Source: Candidatus Coatesiibacteriota bacterium
GTDB lineage: Bacteria > RBG-13-66-14 > B26-G2 > JAUVZD01
DNA: 64,000 nucleotides
Assembly (NCBI GenBank): GCA_030602715.1
Contig: JAUVZD010000005.1
Coordinates: 62,001 to 126,000, forward strand
Direction: 5' to 3'
Shown here: positions 36,259 to 45,164 of the stretch, piece after piece
How the letters are laid out: each line of letters begins with the position of its first letter
Numbering within the stretch: position 1 is the stretch's first letter
Notes under the pieces: model-generated
What the model was told of the DNA's origin: nothing
What the model saw: the letters and a program-made list of their open reading frames with translations, nothing else
Databases searched by the model: none
Position numbers and translations under genes: made by a program

Positions 36259-37014
36259 TCAATCCCCATTGTCTTTTATGCTGCCAGCCTCAGATTCACC
36301 CGCTTCCTCTTGGCTCGGCGCATAAAGGAAGCGGGCGCAGTTAGGGCAACGTTGCAGTTCCTCCCCTATGTGAACCTTACTGACTAACTGAGGGGGAAGA
36401 TTGACAAAACAGCCCCGGCATATGCCCCCCTCTACCTGGACTACTGCGGAGCTGTTGCTGTGGTTTCGGGTCTTCTCGTAACGGGAGAGGGTGGTAGGGT
36501 CTAGTTGTGTGGTTAAACCCCGTCGGTTTTCATCCAGCTCCTCGGATTCATCCTTAAGAGAGACTTGCTCGGCGGAAAGTGTTTTCTCAAGTTCCATCAT
36601 CTGCGGACGGCTCTCATCCAGCTCCTTCTCCAGTGAGCTGAGTCTGGTTGTGTTTTCCTCCATGGCGTCCAGGGAAAGGAGGAATTCTTCCTCCAATTCT
36701 GATATCTTCTCCTGCGTTGAATCTATTTCTGACATTATTGCGGAATATTCCCGGTTTGTCTTAACCTCCAGAGCCTGCTTCTTATATCTATCCAGCAGAT
36801 TTTGGGAATTTTCAATGTCTCTCTCAGCCTTGCGGCGCCTTGCCGTCAGTTCATCAATACTGTTGCGGATCTTTTCAATATTCTCCTTAAGACTCTGGTT
36901 TTGCCTGTGCTGGTCCTCCAGTCTGTTTGGGATTTCCTGAAGCCTTGTAGAGATGACTTCCATACGGGCGTCAAGGTGCGAGAGCTGAATGAGGATTTTT
37001 AGTTGTTGGTTCAT
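36259..37014 (-). CDS. Coiled-coil zinc-ribbon protein (CT398-like)
   Basis: A 251-residue protein. Residues about 5-180 form a long coiled coil and the C-terminus carries a C4 zinc ribbon, with GGICRGCFVNLPP and LQRCPNCARFLY. This layout matches the CT398/zf-RING_7 family of unknown molecular role. The start is the ATG at 37014, in a four-base ATGA overlap with the stop of the Wzz-like gene; an in-frame ATG 12 codons earlier lies inside that gene and is not needed. Coupling to the polysaccharide export pair may be only operonic. Confidence 0.85.
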   Translation of the reverse strand: MNQQLKILIQLSHLDARMEVISTRLQEIPNRLEDQHRQNQSLKENIEKIRNSIDELTARRRKAERDIENSQNLLDRYKKQALEVKTNREYSAIMSEIDSTQEKISELEEEFLLSLDAMEENTTRLSSLEKELDESRPQMMELEKTLSAEQVSLKDESEELDENRRGLTTQLDPTTLSRYEKTRNHSNSSAVVQVEGGICRGCFVNLPPQLVSKVHIGEELQRCPNCARFLYAPSQEEAGESEAGSIKDNGD

Positions 37015-38642
37015 TTCTTTCGTTTGAATAGACCCCAGAAACCGCGCCATACCCTTCCTGGAAAGCGCAACGTTGCCATGATGTACGGATGTTTCCTCTC
37101 AAAGGGAGAGTAATCTATAAATTCGATGAGCAGGGCGATAATGATGCCAAAAAAAATCCCACCGGAAAAGGCGACGATGACGTTGAGCTTCTTTTTGGGT
37201 TTCACCGGAGTTAAATTCAGTGAAGGAGGTGATAATACCCTGATCTTGGCATAACGGGACTTCTGTTGTATCTCCTTCACTCGTTCGGCTTCGTATTGAA
37301 TAAGAAGGGCATTATATATACTGGCTAATTCCTTGTAATTGGTCACCAGGCGAAATAATTCGGCTAACTTAGGTGGGAGTTTCGCCAGTATGTCATCAAA
37401 TTGGAATCTTAACTCAGATATTTGGGAATCCAGAGCATTCAAATTGGCGCGCAATGTTTCCACCATTCGGTCGGACAAATCTGCCTTCAATCGGTTTAGC
37501 AGGTCCACTTGTTCCTGAACCATAGGACTTTCTTCGGTATAGGTGGTGCGCGCGAACTCAAGGTTAAAGAGGAGGGTGTCAAAGTTTTCCATCATAGTTG
37601 AGTAGCTGACATTGCCGTCGGAAAGGAGGGGGAGCAGGGAAGCCATCACTTCTGGGGGGATTTTGTCGTCGGTCTCTACTTCCTCAAGGAAGTAGAGAAT
37701 TACGGATTTTTGTATCTCTGCCATAGTTCTCGCTATTTTCAACTCAGCGATCTGCTGTTCAATGGCAGTGTTCTCTTCCCCAATATATAGGATGCCCTCT
37801 TTCTGCTGGAATTTGGTAATTTTGTCCTGGAGTTCATCTTTCTCCTTCTTAACCTCATTCATCCTCTCTTTGAGAAGACGTAAGGATTCATTGGTAGCCA
37901 TCTGATTGTGGGAGTAGTTGGATTCAATGTAAGTGTCCAGAAGGACGGAGATGATGCTCTGGGCGGTTATCGGGTCATAATAGTGGGAGGAAATCTCTAC
38001 TGTGCCTCTTGGGGTTTCCCACACTATTACCCTTTCAGTAGTCATTTCTTTTACTAACTCGTTGCGACTGAATACCTCAAATTTTATCTTTTTGTTCTTT
38101 TTTGGATTTGGGTCTGAAAGGGTGAACCGCAGTCCTCCGCCGTAGAATGTTTCGTTATTACTTCCCGAACCTACCAATATATCTTTGTCACGGTAAACTT
38201 TGAAGTCTCCGGCGTCATCAATATATCGGATACAATATTCCCCCGGGCTGGTGGACTTATTAGTGGAGATGGCGCCGATTATCTGTTGTCCCCGATAATC
38301 ATTAGGGATTTTCTTGCGGTCCACCTGGAGGTTAAGCTTGTCCACCACGCTGCCAATAATCGCACTTGAAGTCATTATTGATATCTCCAATTCCAGGGGG
38401 CTCGCCTTCAATTTAGTGATATCTGGGATGCCTGCCATCGCTCCTATGTCAATAGTGAGTGCTTCTTTTTCCGGATAGATGACCATATTGGCATGGGAGG
38501 AGTAGATGGGGCGGATGAAGAACATGCTGATAATCCCGGTTATGAAAGCGGCAAGTAAGGCAAGGAAGATGATTAACAGCCTTCGCTTCCAGATAACACT
38601 AATATAGTAACTAAGAGTAGTTTTTGGGGTTGTTTCCGGCAT
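37011..38642 (-). CDS. Wzz-type polysaccharide chain-length/export protein
   Basis: A 543-residue inner-membrane protein of the polysaccharide co-polymerase type. A first transmembrane helix (about residues 17-38) opens the Wzz domain, long periplasmic coiled-coil segments fill 240-450, and a second transmembrane helix (about 482-505, VIVAFSGGIFFGIIIALLI) closes it. The short cytoplasmic tail has no tyrosine-kinase domain and no Walker motif. It starts 25 bases after the Wza-like gene, and together they would set chain length and carry polysaccharide across the envelope. No glycosyltransferase is nearby. Confidence 0.88.
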   Translation of the reverse strand: MPETTPKTTLSYYISVIWKRRLLIIFLALLAAFITGIISMFFIRPIYSSHANMVIYPEKEALTIDIGAMAGIPDITKLKASPLELEISIMTSSAIIGSVVDKLNLQVDRKKIPNDYRGQQIIGAISTNKSTSPGEYCIRYIDDAGDFKVYRDKDILVGSGSNNETFYGGGLRFTLSDPNPKKNKKIKFEVFSRNELVKEMTTERVIVWETPRGTVEISSHYYDPITAQSIISVLLDTYIESNYSHNQMATNESLRLLKERMNEVKKEKDELQDKITKFQQKEGILYIGEENTAIEQQIAELKIARTMAEIQKSVILYFLEEVETDDKIPPEVMASLLPLLSDGNVSYSTMMENFDTLLFNLEFARTTYTEESPMVQEQVDLLNRLKADLSDRMVETLRANLNALDSQISELRFQFDDILAKLPPKLAELFRLVTNYKELASIYNALLIQYEAERVKEIQQKSRYAKIRVLSPPSLNLTPVKPKKKLNVIVAFSGGIFFGIIIALLIEFIDYSPFERKHPYIMATLRFPGRVWRGFWGLFKRKK

Positions 38643-38667
38643 AACCTTTCCTTTTCCCGCTCGGTGG

Positions 38668-39324
38668 CTATTCAGTAAAGATATCCACCAGTTGGTTGCC
38701 GCGAATGATCATGTTGAAGGATGGAGCGATGGACTCAAGAAGTTTGTTCACCCGGGCGATCATGGTTCGGGGAACATAGATAATGTCTCCTCTCTCTATC
38801 AGGATATTAGTGGTTAAGTCGCCCTTTTTGAGGATGTCGCTCACATTGACGGAGATGACTTGGGGGTTGTTCATATCACCACGGATGACTTTTACATCCC
38901 ATAGCAGGGCTGAATACATTGGTCCACCGGCAATGGCGAGCGCTTCTACAACGGTGAGCCGGGGGGTCATGTTATATACCCCTGGTCTCCAGACCTCCCC
39001 GATTATTACATAACGATTGTTTACCGCTCTCGCCAAGGTTACCAGCACCACGGGGTCTATTATGTAAGCCTTATAGAGCTCTTTCAGTTGTTTGGAGAGT
39101 TCGTTGGGGGTTAAACCATTTACATATATTCGGTCGAAGTAATAGGATTCAATATATCCGCTGTCATCCACGGTGAAGTAGCCGTAAAAGCCTCTGGTGG
39201 TGGGTATGACATCAATGCTGACTATGTCGCCGGGACCGATGAAGTATTCTCCCAGGCATGCCGTAGAGGTAAGTAAGGTGGCTAAAGCGACAGTTGCCGA
39301 TAGGATGTATTTACGCGTTGACAT
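38668..39324 (-). CDS. Wza-type polysaccharide export protein
   Basis: A 218-residue exported protein with a signal peptide (about residues 1-24). YFIGPGDIVSIDVIPTT is the start of the Poly_export domain and is followed by SLBB-like beta-grasp segments, VIIGEVWRPGVYN and GDIIYVPRT. It is shorter than E. coli Wza and lacks the C-terminal outer-membrane helix and lipobox cysteine at the expected place. GGGAGGAATGAG precedes the ATG. It begins the export pair with the Wzz-type gene. Confidence 0.88.
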   Translation of the reverse strand: MSTRKYILSATVALATLLTSTACLGEYFIGPGDIVSIDVIPTTRGFYGYFTVDDSGYIESYYFDRIYVNGLTPNELSKQLKELYKAYIIDPVVLVTLARAVNNRYVIIGEVWRPGVYNMTPRLTVVEALAIAGGPMYSALLWDVKVIRGDMNNPQVISVNVSDILKKGDLTTNILIERGDIIYVPRTMIARVNKLLESIAPSFNMIIRGNQLVDIFTE

Positions 39325-39411
39325 CTCATTCCTCCCAAAAGTCCATTGGGGGCATTCGGGCTCACTTACAATATTTTTTCACCAGGCTAAGCTTTGCAGC
39401 AACTAAAGATT

Positions 39412-40611
39412 TTATCCTAAAATGTGTCTGCTCTTCAGCAATAGCTTAGGGTGGGAGAGGAGTGCGGTGCGCAATATGTAGAGAAAATCTACCCCTCCCT
39501 TCTGGTTGCTGTGAGCCATTAGTTGGTTTATTATATTGGCGGTTGTGTTTAGCTCGTCATCGTTTAGGTGGTTTATCACATTCTTTATCTTCTTATACCA
39601 GTTCAGGGTTCGGAGCACCTGCTCTTGAAGGGGATTGTAGTATTCCTCCTTCCAGATCTTTTCCTTCTTTCCTCCATCAAGGAACTTAGCCGCTGCTTTC
39701 CCCGCCAGGTCACCGGATATCAAGGCGTTGATGATGCCTGCGCCTGAGAAGGCGTCTGATAGATGGGCGGCATCGCCCACTATCACCAGATTATTCTGAT
39801 ACATCTTCTTCAAACCGGCGGCGGCTGGCACCGCACCTACCACGAACTCGACGATGTTATCCTTCGCTTCGGGGAAGTATCTATCCAAAAATGCATCCAG
39901 ATAAGCAGTCGCCGGTCTGCCGTTGTCCGCAAGACTCGGGGTTATTCCCAATCCGAGATTGGCTCGTCCTTCACCCTTGGGGAAAGCCCAAGCGTATCCG
40001 CCCGGGACTATCTCCACGCCCATGTAAAAATGCACATAATCCTTGAAGGGGAGTTCAATATTGTTTACCAGCACCTGAGCACAAGAATGAATCTGGGAGA
40101 GTTCACATTTTGCTTCAAGACCGGCAAAGCGGGCGGTTGTGGACTCCACTCCATCGGCGGCGATGACCACCTCCGCTCCAATCTCCTTTCGCTCCCCTCT
40201 CTCCGTCTCAACTTTTACCGCGCTTATGTCCTTCCCCGCAAGGACCAAACCCGTCGCACGGGTCCGTGTGGCTAGATGAGCTCCAGACTCTCCTGCGAAT
40301 GCGAACAGGTCACGGTCAAATATCTTCCTTTCCAGCACATAGCCCACGTGGGGGAATTCTTTTACGATGCGGGTCCCGTCTGCAGTCTCCACCATCCCCC
40401 CGTTGATGGGGCTTGCAATCCAGCTGGGACGGGGCGAAAAGAAAGACTCCAACCGATAGGAGGGCACCGCCTCGGCACAGCGGATGGGAGTGCCCACCTC
40501 CGGTCGCTTTTCCAGAAGGAGGACGCTTAACCCGCTTACGGCTGCAGCTTTCGCAGCCATAGAACCTGCCGGTCCTCCTCCTACGACCACCACCTGATAT
40601 TTTTCCTGCAC
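39412..40611 (-). CDS. Geranylgeranyl reductase family flavoprotein
   Basis: A 399-residue FAD-dependent oxidoreductase. The dinucleotide motif VVVVGGGPAGSMAAKAAA starts at residue 8 and the second FAD motif LVIVGDAAHLSDAFSGAGI lies near 285. This matches the geranylgeranyl reductase family, which saturates isoprenoid chains of chlorophyll, quinones or archaeal-type lipids. The conserved PxxY-like region RCAEAVPSYRLE near 42-53 is present. The substrate cannot be told; an isoprenoid quinone or a membrane lipid is possible. It is nine bases downstream of a tandem exported protein. Confidence 0.85.
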   Translation of the reverse strand: MQEKYQVVVVGGGPAGSMAAKAAAVSGLSVLLLEKRPEVGTPIRCAEAVPSYRLESFFSPRPSWIASPINGGMVETADGTRIVKEFPHVGYVLERKIFDRDLFAFAGESGAHLATRTRATGLVLAGKDISAVKVETERGERKEIGAEVVIAADGVESTTARFAGLEAKCELSQIHSCAQVLVNNIELPFKDYVHFYMGVEIVPGGYAWAFPKGEGRANLGLGITPSLADNGRPATAYLDAFLDRYFPEAKDNIVEFVVGAVPAAAGLKKMYQNNLVIVGDAAHLSDAFSGAGIINALISGDLAGKAAAKFLDGGKKEKIWKEEYYNPLQEQVLRTLNWYKKIKNVINHLNDDELNTTANIINQLMAHSNQKGGVDFLYILRTALLSHPKLLLKSRHILG

Positions 40612-40619
40612 GGAAGTAT

Positions 40620-41312
40620 CTACTGTTTGGTTATTACAACCTTGCTGGGGTCGCTCTTGTCATTTTCCAGATAATACTTTATATCTAAAATCTGACCCTT
40701 ATCTATAGTAATCGTCTCACTATAGACTGTGGGCATAGATTTTAGGTCGGGGATGCCTTCCCCGGTCCAAAGTTTTATCTGGACTTCATACTCTCCTGGT
40801 GTAAGGGAGATGGAAGCCTGTTTGCCAAAGTATGTGTAATATTTGTAAGTGTTTCCCAGGATGGCTACCTCATCAAAGCCGGAGACATGGGTTTTAATGT
40901 CGTCGTCAACGGCGATGCCACAGAGGAAGTTCAGGCTGTCGGAGGAGGAAGTTTCGCTGTATTCCCCTTCCAGAAGAATGTTCACCGTTCCCACTCTTAT
41001 TGGGGTTGAGCCGCCTTCGGTGGTGCCTCCTCCATTGCCTGTAGTGGTGTCACCGGGTTTTCGGCTGAGCATGTAGTTGACCAGCGAGTCGGGTATCTTT
41101 ACATCTTTGAGGTAAAGGATATCCTGAGTCGTGAGATTGAAGGTGGCGTCCCTGGAATCTATCAAGGCTATGATGGTCTGCTCAGTCACCCCCTTTTCGT
41201 ATAAGGAGACAATTTCTTCAATTGATATCTCGCCGACCGCAAATGCACTGCTGGATAGACCTAACACCACTGCCAGGATGAGAATCATCCAATTTGCTCT
41301 TTTTACAGACAT
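40620..41312 (-). CDS. Exported protein of unknown function, tandem paralogue A
   Basis: A 230-residue protein with a signal peptide (about residues 1-25). Residues about 28-85 form a small helical module (ISIEEIVSLYEKGVTEQ, then ALIDSRDATFNLT and SLVNYMLSRK) that occurs also in the adjacent gene. A Gly/Thr linker leads to a beta-rich C-terminal domain containing LWTGEGIPDLKS. I cannot assign a function. The two genes are adjacent in the same direction and both precede the geranylgeranyl-reductase-type gene. Confidence 0.75.
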   Translation of the reverse strand: MSVKRANWMILILAVVLGLSSSAFAVGEISIEEIVSLYEKGVTEQTIIALIDSRDATFNLTTQDILYLKDVKIPDSLVNYMLSRKPGDTTTGNGGGTTEGGSTPIRVGTVNILLEGEYSETSSSDSLNFLCGIAVDDDIKTHVSGFDEVAILGNTYKYYTYFGKQASISLTPGEYEVQIKLWTGEGIPDLKSMPTVYSETITIDKGQILDIKYYLENDKSDPSKVVITKQ

Positions 41313-41361
41313 TTATCTTCCTCCAGGGTTTATCTGGGTTTAATCTCAACGACGGTTAAGA

Positions 41362-42063
41362 CTATTGAACATTAATGTTCAGATTCTCTAAGCCCCCCGG
41401 GCTCTCCAAGGATAAATACAGGTCGCCAAACTTTCCAGCCTCAACGACGATGGGGTAGCTCCACACCGGGGTCAGGGTGCTTATTTCCGGTATTCCCTCC
41501 CCGGTCCACAGGTATAACTCCAGATTGTAACTACCCCCTTTTAGGGAGATGGAGGTATTCTTCGCTATTTGGGTAGAATAGAAATATTCTCCACCGACTA
41601 TCTCAACCTGGTCAAAGCCGGACTGTGTGGTTTTGATATCTCCGTCAACGCCGATTGCCAGGAAAAACTGCAGTTCCTTGGATTTGGATCTCTCAACGAA
41701 TTCACCAGTTACAAACACATTTATGGTGCCTATCTGAACGGTAATTTCAGCGCTTTCATCGCCCCCTTCAGCAGTTACGGATTCAACGCCATAGACATCC
41801 CCTTCCTTGCGCTCAACTATATAAGCTATCAGGTAATCGGGGAGCCCTGCCTCTCTCATAAAGACGATGTCATCCTGGGTAACGATGAATGTGGCGTCCC
41901 TGGAATCAATGAAGTCTATCATCTCCTTCACCGACATACCGCCCATCATGACCCGGACTATTGTTTCTATTGAGATTTCACCGGTTGCCAGTGCGCTGTA
42001 GGTGGGGCTTAGAATAGATAAAACAACAAGAGTTGAGATAATGACCTTTGCTTCCAACTTCAA
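41362..42063 (-). CDS. Exported protein of unknown function, tandem paralogue B
   Basis: A 233-residue protein with a signal peptide (about residues 1-26) and the same two-part layout as its neighbour. Shared phrases include FIDSRDATF, the segment around DYLIAYIVERK, DGDIKTTQSGFDQVEI and LWTGEGIPE. Identity is clear at motif level but moderate overall, so the duplication is old. It has a TTGACA promoter upstream. Function unknown; probably periplasmic. Confidence 0.75.
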   Translation of the reverse strand: MKLEAKVIISTLVVLSILSPTYSALATGEISIETIVRVMMGGMSVKEMIDFIDSRDATFIVTQDDIVFMREAGLPDYLIAYIVERKEGDVYGVESVTAEGGDESAEITVQIGTINVFVTGEFVERSKSKELQFFLAIGVDGDIKTTQSGFDQVEIVGGEYFYSTQIAKNTSISLKGGSYNLELYLWTGEGIPEISTLTPVWSYPIVVEAGKFGDLYLSLESPGGLENLNINVQ

Positions 42064-42130
42064 CCTCCAGAATCCATCTGGTGTTTTTAAGACTTTTTCA
42101 TCTTGAAGTTGTTTTCATATGAGCTACATA

Positions 42131-42159
42131 ATTTAACATTCTGAGCCACATCTTGTCAA
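42131..42159 (-). promoter_or_regulatory. Promoter for the 42063-to-33563 gene run
   Basis: On the minus strand a perfect TTGACA (42159-42154) is 17 bases from TTAAAT (42136-42131), about 70 bases before the first gene of the run. Confidence 0.65.
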
Positions 42160-42202
42160 GGGCTTATTGCACCGCCTGCAACTCTCACGGAGACCAAATA
42201 AT

Positions 42203-42231
42203 TTGACCGCCTTCCTTTTTGATGCTAGACT
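42203..42231 (+). promoter_or_regulatory. rsmE promoter
   Basis: TTGACC (42203) and TAGACT (42226) with a 17-base spacer, about 34 bases before the rsmE start. Confidence 0.6.
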
Positions 42232-42264
42232 TGGAATTGGAACTTTTAAGGAGATTTTTCAGTT

Positions 42265-43041
42265 GTGAAAAGATATATCGTAGAGGGGGGAACGCTGTCA
42301 GGCGGAAGGCTTGCCCTGACCGGCGGGGAGGCTCACCACGCTGTGGTGGTAAATCGTTTGCGGACGGGTGAGTCCTTCATAGCCATTGACGGAACGGGTG
42401 GGGAGTTCCTTTGTGAAGCGGCGGAGGTTTCTTCCAAAAGGGTGATAGGAAGAATAATCGCCGAGCGGTTCGGGTGCGGGGAGCCGAGCATTCAAGTGAT
42501 CCTAGCCCAGTCGCTTCTCAAGGGAAAGAGCCTCACCCAGGCGTTGGACGGAGCGGTTCAGATGGGGATAAGCGACTTCATCCCCTTCACTAGTGCCTAC
42601 TCCGTGGCTCGCCCAAAAAGTCCGCAAACCTTACAGACGAAGTTGGAGAAGGTGGCTCGGGAGGCGACCAAACAGTGCGAGCGCTCGGTCTTCCCCCGCA
42701 TCCACAATCTGACCACGGTTCAGAAGTTGGTTGAGGGTATTGCGACGGCGGATCTCGCCCTTTTATTGACCCTTGCGGAGGGTGCCGTCCCCTTGGATGA
42801 AGCGCTTTCGGGGATGAAGGATATCCCCCAGAAGCTTCTCATCCTGGTTGGACCGGAGGGGGGTTTCAGCGAGGAGGAGGTGGGGAATTTGAGGTGTGCC
42901 GGGGCGGTGGCGGTCGGTTTGGGACCCCGGCGCATACGTGCCAGCCTGGCAGGGACAATAGCATGTGCTGGAATTATGATGTATTTCAAACAGATGTTGA
43001 GGGAGGAGAAGGAGTGGACGACTGTATCTTCTGCAAAATAG
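42265..43041 (+). CDS. rsmE: 16S rRNA (uracil(1498)-N(3))-methyltransferase
   Basis: A 258-residue SPOUT-class methyltransferase that modifies U1498 in the 30S decoding site. The N-terminal PUA-like part includes GGEAHHAVVVNRLRTGE; the SPOUT knot carries LVGPEGGFSEEEV and LGPRRIRASLAGTIA. The start is a GTG with AAGGAG about 12 bases upstream. Its end overlaps the HIT gene by 28 bases. Confidence 0.95.
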   Translation: MKRYIVEGGTLSGGRLALTGGEAHHAVVVNRLRTGESFIAIDGTGGEFLCEAAEVSSKRVIGRIIAERFGCGEPSIQVILAQSLLKGKSLTQALDGAVQMGISDFIPFTSAYSVARPKSPQTLQTKLEKVAREATKQCERSVFPRIHNLTTVQKLVEGIATADLALLLTLAEGAVPLDEALSGMKDIPQKLLILVGPEGGFSEEEVGNLRCAGAVAVGLGPRRIRASLAGTIACAGIMMYFKQMLREEKEWTTVSSAK

Positions 43042-43358
43042 CGGCGGGGGATGTTCCCGCCTCCATCGTCAAGCAGGACGATTTGGTGGTAGCCTTTGAG
43101 GATATTAACCCCCAGGCTCCTATCCACATCCAGATAATCCCCCGAAAACATATCCCCAGTGTGCTGGAGTTGGACTCGGCTCAGGTGGATATTCTGGCTC
43201 GGATGGTGGAGACGGCGAACGAGATAGCCAGAGAGCGGGGGCTTGATGAGCGGGGCTTTCGCCTGGTCTTCAACTGCGGACCGGAGGCGGGTCAGACCGT
43301 GCCCCACCTGCACCTTCATCTCCTCGGTGGTAGGGCGATGAGCTGGCCCCCGGGCTAG
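43014..43358 (+). CDS. HIT family nucleotide-binding protein
   Basis: A 114-residue histidine-triad protein (HinT-like). CIFCKIAAGDVPAS near residue 4 and the triad VPHLHLHLLGG near the C-terminus are both diagnostic, and the length is typical. Such proteins hydrolyse purine nucleoside phosphoramidates. The start is a GTG at 43014, with GGGAGGAGAAGG directly upstream; a longer frame starting at 42894 lies wholly over rsmE and is spurious. The overlap with rsmE indicates coupled translation. Confidence 0.93.
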   Translation: MDDCIFCKIAAGDVPASIVKQDDLVVAFEDINPQAPIHIQIIPRKHIPSVLELDSAQVDILARMVETANEIARERGLDERGFRLVFNCGPEAGQTVPHLHLHLLGGRAMSWPPG

Positions 43359-43414
43359 AGTCGGGAGATTCCCGCTGTACTTGAATCATCTCCGGAGAAT
43401 ACCTGTGAAAGAAG

Positions 43415-44242
43415 ATGCCTGAGCTTCCCGAAGCGCAGACTATCGCCGATGGCTTGAGGCGCCATCTGGTCGGAAGGCGCATCTCCCATCTGCATGTAAA
43501 CAGAAAAGATATTCTGAATGTCAGCCCCCAGCGTCTGCGGGGTAATCTTATCGGCAGAAAGGTGCTGGCTGTTGACCGGCGAGGGAAGAAGGTTTTTTGG
43601 GAACTGGAGGGAGAAAGGATTCTGGTCTTCTCCCTGGGTATGAGCGGTCAGCTATATCTCCTTCCTGCAGACGAAGAGCCGCCACTCCACACCCATTTGA
43701 TAGTTGAGTTTGAAGGTCTAGTGAGGTCTTTAATATTTCGGGACGTCCGCAGGTTCGGCAGGGTAAACCTGGAGAAGGGTTTACCCTCCCAAAATTCTGA
43801 AAGCGTCCTCTCCAAACTGGGTCCGGACGCTCTGGCGCTCTCCGAGTTGGAGTTTGTAACCCTCTTCGCTGGAAGGAAGCGCCGGCTCAAGCCTCTACTG
43901 CTGGACCAGGAGTTCATATGTGGGCTGGGCAACATCTATACCGACGAAACCCTCTTTAGAGCAGGATTGCACCCCCTGCGCAGGTGCGATGACCTGGGTG
44001 AGGGGGAACTGCGCCGCCTCTTTCAGGCGATGAGGGATGTACTCACCGAAGCCATCGCTTCCGGGGGCTCAAGCGTTAGCGACTATGTGGATGCAGGTGG
44101 GGAAATGGGCAGTTTTCAGGTGCATCATCGTGTCTATGGCTGTGAGAGTGAACCCTGCCCGATCTGCGGTGAAATAATCAAGAAAATCAAGGTAGGTGGT
44201 CGGGGGACTTATTATTGTCCCCGCTGCCAGGTGTTGGAGTGA
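43415..44242 (+). CDS. mutM: Formamidopyrimidine-DNA glycosylase
   Basis: A 275-residue base-excision repair enzyme that removes 8-oxoguanine and cleaves the strand. The N-terminal PELPE supplies the catalytic proline and glutamate, the lysine of GKKVFWELEG the beta-hairpin site, and LGMSGQL follows. QEFICGLGNIYTDE is the helix-two-turn-helix motif. The zinc finger CPICGEIIKK to YYCPRCQ is complete at the end. The length is standard. Confidence 0.97.
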   Translation: MPELPEAQTIADGLRRHLVGRRISHLHVNRKDILNVSPQRLRGNLIGRKVLAVDRRGKKVFWELEGERILVFSLGMSGQLYLLPADEEPPLHTHLIVEFEGLVRSLIFRDVRRFGRVNLEKGLPSQNSESVLSKLGPDALALSELEFVTLFAGRKRRLKPLLLDQEFICGLGNIYTDETLFRAGLHPLRRCDDLGEGELRRLFQAMRDVLTEAIASGGSSVSDYVDAGGEMGSFQVHHRVYGCESEPCPICGEIIKKIKVGGRGTYYCPRCQVLE

Positions 44243-44275
44243 GGACGGATTTTTTGCAGAGATTTCAAATCTTTG

Positions 44276-45007
44276 CTACAATTTCCTCCGCTTCGCCGCA
44301 AGCCTTGCCCGATATTCCTCTCGGGCTTTCTCCATGTCCTGCACCATCTTCTCCTCCAGCCCCCGTCTGCGGATGGTTATGTCCCGCATGTGCGCGCCGA
44401 GAATGGTTGTGGCTACCAGCAAACCGAAGGCGAAACAGAGATAATTCTCTTCCCCGCTGGCTAAGACAAAGGATAACCATGGTCTCCTCAGGGCGGTAGC
44501 CCAGCTGTATTTCAGCCAGGCGGAGAACAGAAAGAAGGGCAGAATGGTGAGGGTCATTACGATGTTGACCAGCACCACTCGCTTCTCAAAGAGGAGGGTG
44601 ATTAAACCCACCAACAGGCAGAAGGTGAGGGTGACCGGGGAGAGGATTGCCAGGGCACCGGCGGCGGTTGCCATGCCCCGACCGCCCCGAAAGCCGATAT
44701 AGACGCTGAAATTGTGCCCCAACACTGCAGCAAAGCCTGTAAAATAGTGCACACCGTCAAGACCGTATTGGAGGGCTAAGAGGGTGGGGATGAGCCCTTT
44801 GGCGAAGTCTATGGTCATCGTAATAATGAACCAGCGCACTCCCAGAAGACGGCCCAGGTTGCGGGCACCGAGGTTGCCGGTTCCCAGCTTGCTCAGGTCA
44901 TAGCCGGTCTTTACCCTGACTATTGTGTAGGAGGTGGGGATGGAACCAACCAGATAGCCAAGAAGGACGAAGGGGAGACCTTGGGTTATGAGTGCCCACC
45001 AATCCAT
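44276..45007 (-). CDS. plsY: Glycerol-3-phosphate acyltransferase PlsY
   Basis: A 243-residue inner-membrane enzyme that acylates glycerol 3-phosphate from acyl-phosphate, the first step of phospholipid synthesis. Five hydrophobic segments and the three family motifs are visible: LVGSIPTSYTI, GNLGARNLGR and GHNFSVYIGFRGGRGMAT. The C-terminal tail of about 45 residues is longer than usual and charged. It has its own promoter and is divergent from the cysteine desulfurase. Confidence 0.95.
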   Translation of the reverse strand: MDWWALITQGLPFVLLGYLVGSIPTSYTIVRVKTGYDLSKLGTGNLGARNLGRLLGVRWFIITMTIDFAKGLIPTLLALQYGLDGVHYFTGFAAVLGHNFSVYIGFRGGRGMATAAGALAILSPVTLTFCLLVGLITLLFEKRVVLVNIVMTLTILPFFLFSAWLKYSWATALRRPWLSFVLASGEENYLCFAFGLLVATTILGAHMRDITIRRRGLEEKMVQDMEKAREEYRARLAAKRRKL

Positions 45008-45027
45008 ATTTCAATCCTCTCTGAAAT

Positions 45028-45056
45028 ATTCTAACAGGTTGGTGGTTAGAAGTCAA
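45028..45056 (-). promoter_or_regulatory. plsY promoter
   Basis: TTGACT (45056-45051) and TAGAAT (45033-45028) on the minus strand are 17 bases apart, about 21 bases before the start codon. Confidence 0.8.
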
Positions 45057-45092
45057 TATCACGCCTAAAGCGCTCACATCCTCCCTTTTTGA

Positions 45093-45121
45093 TTGACAGG
45101 CAGAGGAGGAGATAATATCAT
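45093..45121 (+). promoter_or_regulatory. Cysteine desulfurase operon promoter
   Basis: A perfect TTGACA (45093) and TATCAT (45116) with a 17-base spacer, about 44 bases before the start of the desulfurase gene. Confidence 0.8.
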
Positions 45122-45164
45122 TACTTGCCCTTTTCTTATGGAAATATGAGGAGATGATTTCCAT

